A stretch of 14,792 bases of DNA from DASQUP01 sp035641235 (lineage in GTDB: Bacteria > Actinomycetota > CADDZG01 > WHSQ01): NCBI GenBank assembly GCA_035641235.1, contig DASQUP010000075.1, positions 1-14,792 of the forward strand, read 5' to 3'. Below are positions 13,331-14,792 of this stretch, piece by piece. Position 1 is the stretch's first letter. Each line of letters begins with the position of its first letter. The position numbers were made by a program, and so were the translations under genes. The notes beneath the pieces are model-generated. The model was not told the origin of the DNA, searched no databases, and saw only the letters and a program-made list of their open reading frames with translations.

Positions 13331-13720
13331 ATGAGAATCAACGAGATCGCAACGAGACAGGTCATCGGTGTGGCCGCCGACGATTCCCTGCGCGCGGCCG
13401 CGAAACACCTTGCCGACGACGAGATCGGCGCACTGATCGTTTTCGATTCCACCGGAGAGGCCGGCATCTTCAGCGAGCGGGACCTGACTCGGGCGGTTGC
13501 CGATGGTGTGGACCTCGACGAAACCGGAGTCGAGGAATACATGACGGAATCCCCAGTCCACCTCGACGAGAGGGCCTCGATTGATGAGGCGATCCGTGCC
13601 ATGACCGAGCACGCCATCCGGCACGTCCCTGTATCCCGTGGTGACGCGGTAATCGGCATGATCTCGGCGCGCGACATCCTGGCTGTCGTAAGCCGAGTAG
13701 GTGTCCCCCTGGGACGATGA
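13331..13720 (+). CDS. CBS-pair (Bateman module) protein
   Basis: This 129-residue protein is made of one CBS pair. CBS1 is 'RINEIATRQVIGVAADDSL' to 'GEAGIFSERDLTRAVADG'; CBS2 is 'EEYMTESPVHLDERASI' to 'AVIGMISARDILAVV'. No other domain is present. Stand-alone pairs of this size usually dimerise and bind AMP, ATP or related ligands to control a partner protein. The natural candidate partner here is the flavin oxidase encoded next, whose ATG overlaps this gene's stop as ATGA (translational coupling). ATG 13331 is chosen because GGAGGAGG ends a few bases upstream; an upstream TTG at 13247 has no such site and would add 28 residues not typical of the family. Confidence 0.85.
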   Translation: MRINEIATRQVIGVAADDSLRAAAKHLADDEIGALIVFDSTGEAGIFSERDLTRAVADGVDLDETGVEEYMTESPVHLDERASIDEAIRAMTEHAIRHVPVSRGDAVIGMISARDILAVVSRVGVPLGR

Positions 13721-14792
13721 GCCCGCGCACAGAACGCGTCGCCATTGTCGGCGCCGGCATTGTGGGTGCTTTCATAGGCATGAATCTCGTCAAACGCGGC
13801 GTCGAGACGGTTTTGATCGATGAGGCGGAGATGGGAGGCGGGGCCTCGGCCCATTCGTTCGCGGCTATCACCGCCCTCGAGAAAGAGCCGCGCGATCACT
13901 ACCTCCTTCATTGTCATGGAATCACCGAATGGCGCCGTTGGGGTGCGCGGTTCGGGCCGGAGATTGGGCTCCGATGGGGCGGGGATATCCGATGGACCCA
14001 CGACCCGGAAGTCGCCGAGAAGCTTCGCTGGACCGTCCGAAGCGCCAGGGAGCATGGCTATCCGGTGAGAATGATGCCGGGCACCGAGCTTGCGCACAGG
14101 CTTCCGGCCGCACGTCCAGGCCCCGTCCTGGCTGCCTCGTACGCACCCGAGGACGGCCACGTCGAACCGGCCCTCGTGAACGCCGTTTGCGAAAGGGAGC
14201 TGGAAGACACCGGCGCCCGTCTCGTGCGCGGCGTCCAGGCGCAGATTCACATCGACGACCGGGGGGCCGCGGTCGTGATGGATGACGAAGTCCTCCGCCC
14301 CGACTACGTCGTCTTGGCGGCGGGGGCGGAGTCCGCCGAGGTCGCCGCGCGGGCCGGTCTCGAGATTCCGACAATGGCGAGCTCTGCCCTCGTCGTCCAT
14401 GCCAGCGCCGTACCGACCCTGACCCCCGGAACCGCACAGATTCCCTCGCCTCCGGGTTTGAAGACTTACCTGAAACACAAAGCGGACGGGACCGTGATGA
14501 TCGGTGAGGAATCGACGACAGGCGTCGCCGCCGATCCGAGCAGACACCGGGCGGAACTGGTTCTCCAGAGAGCAACGCGGTACTTCCCCGCGCTGCGAGA
14601 GGCGAACCTGCTGTCCTCCACGGTGGTGTGGCGGTCGATGCCTGCCGACCGCCTCCCCATAGTGGGGCCGCTTCCCGGCGTGCCCTCCCTGTACATCGCC
14701 GTCATGCACGGCGGAGTGACTCTTGCGCCGGCCATCGGGGAACTCGCGGCTCGAGAGTTGGCCGAAGGTGAAGTGGTGGAGTCACTTTTATC
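13717..14792 (+). CDS. FAD-dependent oxidoreductase of the DAO family (C-terminus cut by window end)
   Basis: The frame opens at ATG 13717 and remains open to the last base, giving 358 residues, so only the extreme C-terminus is missing. The N-terminus has the FAD dinucleotide fold 'RVAIVGAGIVGAFIGMNLVKRG' with the Gly-x-Gly-x2-Gly pattern at 12-17 and the ribose-binding acidic residue at D35 ('TVLIDE'). 'ASAHSFAAI' follows, then the mid-chain 'PDYVVLAAGAESAEVA' second FAD contact. The C-terminal FAD region is 'WRSMPADRLPIVGPLPG' plus 'YIAVMHGGVTLAPAIGELAA'. This is the D-amino-acid oxidase/glycine oxidase (ThiO-like) superfamily, which oxidises amines or amino acids. The substrate cannot be assigned. 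The four-base ATGA overlap with the CBS gene implies co-expression. Confidence 0.85.
   Translation, partial: MSPRTERVAIVGAGIVGAFIGMNLVKRGVETVLIDEAEMGGGASAHSFAAITALEKEPRDHYLLHCHGITEWRRWGARFGPEIGLRWGGDIRWTHDPEVAEKLRWTVRSAREHGYPVRMMPGTELAHRLPAARPGPVLAASYAPEDGHVEPALVNAVCERELEDTGARLVRGVQAQIHIDDRGAAVVMDDEVLRPDYVVLAAGAESAEVAARAGLEIPTMASSALVVHASAVPTLTPGTAQIPSPPGLKTYLKHKADGTVMIGEESTTGVAADPSRHRAELVLQRATRYFPALREANLLSSTVVWRSMPADRLPIVGPLPGVPSLYIAVMHGGVTLAPAIGELAARELAEGEVVESLL

Noticed and set aside
13276..14709. 477-codon open frame on the minus strand
   Set aside because: It is antisense to the CBS and FAD-oxidase genes, which have clear domain motifs; its translation is low-complexity and Arg/Gly-rich, typical of a shadow frame.

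Overview
The window reads as high-GC (roughly 60-65% by eye) actinobacterial chromosome. The signs are a DUF222/HNH-type gene, a DevS/DevR (DosS/DosR)-like two-component pair, CBS-BON proteins, a TreT-like glycosyltransferase and a P1B-5 ATPase with a C-terminal hemerythrin domain. I cannot place it below phylum. I saw no rRNA, tRNA, CRISPR array or insertion sequence.

Layout. 1-496 (-) is the start of a DUF222/HNH-family gene, followed by a gene-poor 346-base gap. 843-2399 (+) holds OsmC, cupin and CBS-CBS-BON genes. 2401-2874 (-) is a small cysteine-rich receiver-like protein. 3128-3628 (+) is a hemerythrin-fold protein with no histidine ligands, followed by a long hairpin. 3752-3991 (+) is a coiled-coil/membrane-tail mini-protein. 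4111-4496 (+) is a CBS pair with an apparent one-base lesion next to its start. 4518-5951 (-) is the TreT-like glycosyltransferase. 6024-8364 (+) is the DevS-like GAF-GAF histidine kinase and DevR-like regulator. 8555-12139 (+) is a run of P1B-5 ATPase-hemerythrin, CBS-CBS-BON and a second cysteine-rich receiver-like protein, closed by a hairpin. 12222-13172 (-) is a dihydroorotate-dehydrogenase-like flavoprotein. 13331-14792 (+) is a CBS pair overlapping an FAD amine/amino-acid oxidase-type gene that runs off the window.

How it fits together. A DevR-box-like palindrome, GGGCC-N4-GGCCC, recurs in promoter positions. Three copies are perfect (1354, 2925, 8506) and five are near-matches (3011, 4019, 4043, 10898, 11674). 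Most lie 35-60 bases before a start codon, and they sit around the regulator whose DNA-contact residues match mycobacterial DevR. The kinase keeps the equivalents of the DosS heme-ligand His149 and distal Tyr171. The simplest reading is a locally clustered oxygen/redox-responsive dormancy regulon outside the classical mycobacterial one. Its members are metal efflux with a di-iron domain, CBS proteins that bind adenine nucleotides, OsmC and cupin redox proteins, and an uncharacterised paired family of Cys-x7-Cys-x7/8-Cys receiver-like proteins. The glycosyltransferase, the DHOD-like gene and the last CBS/oxidase pair have no clear box, so their membership is only by position.
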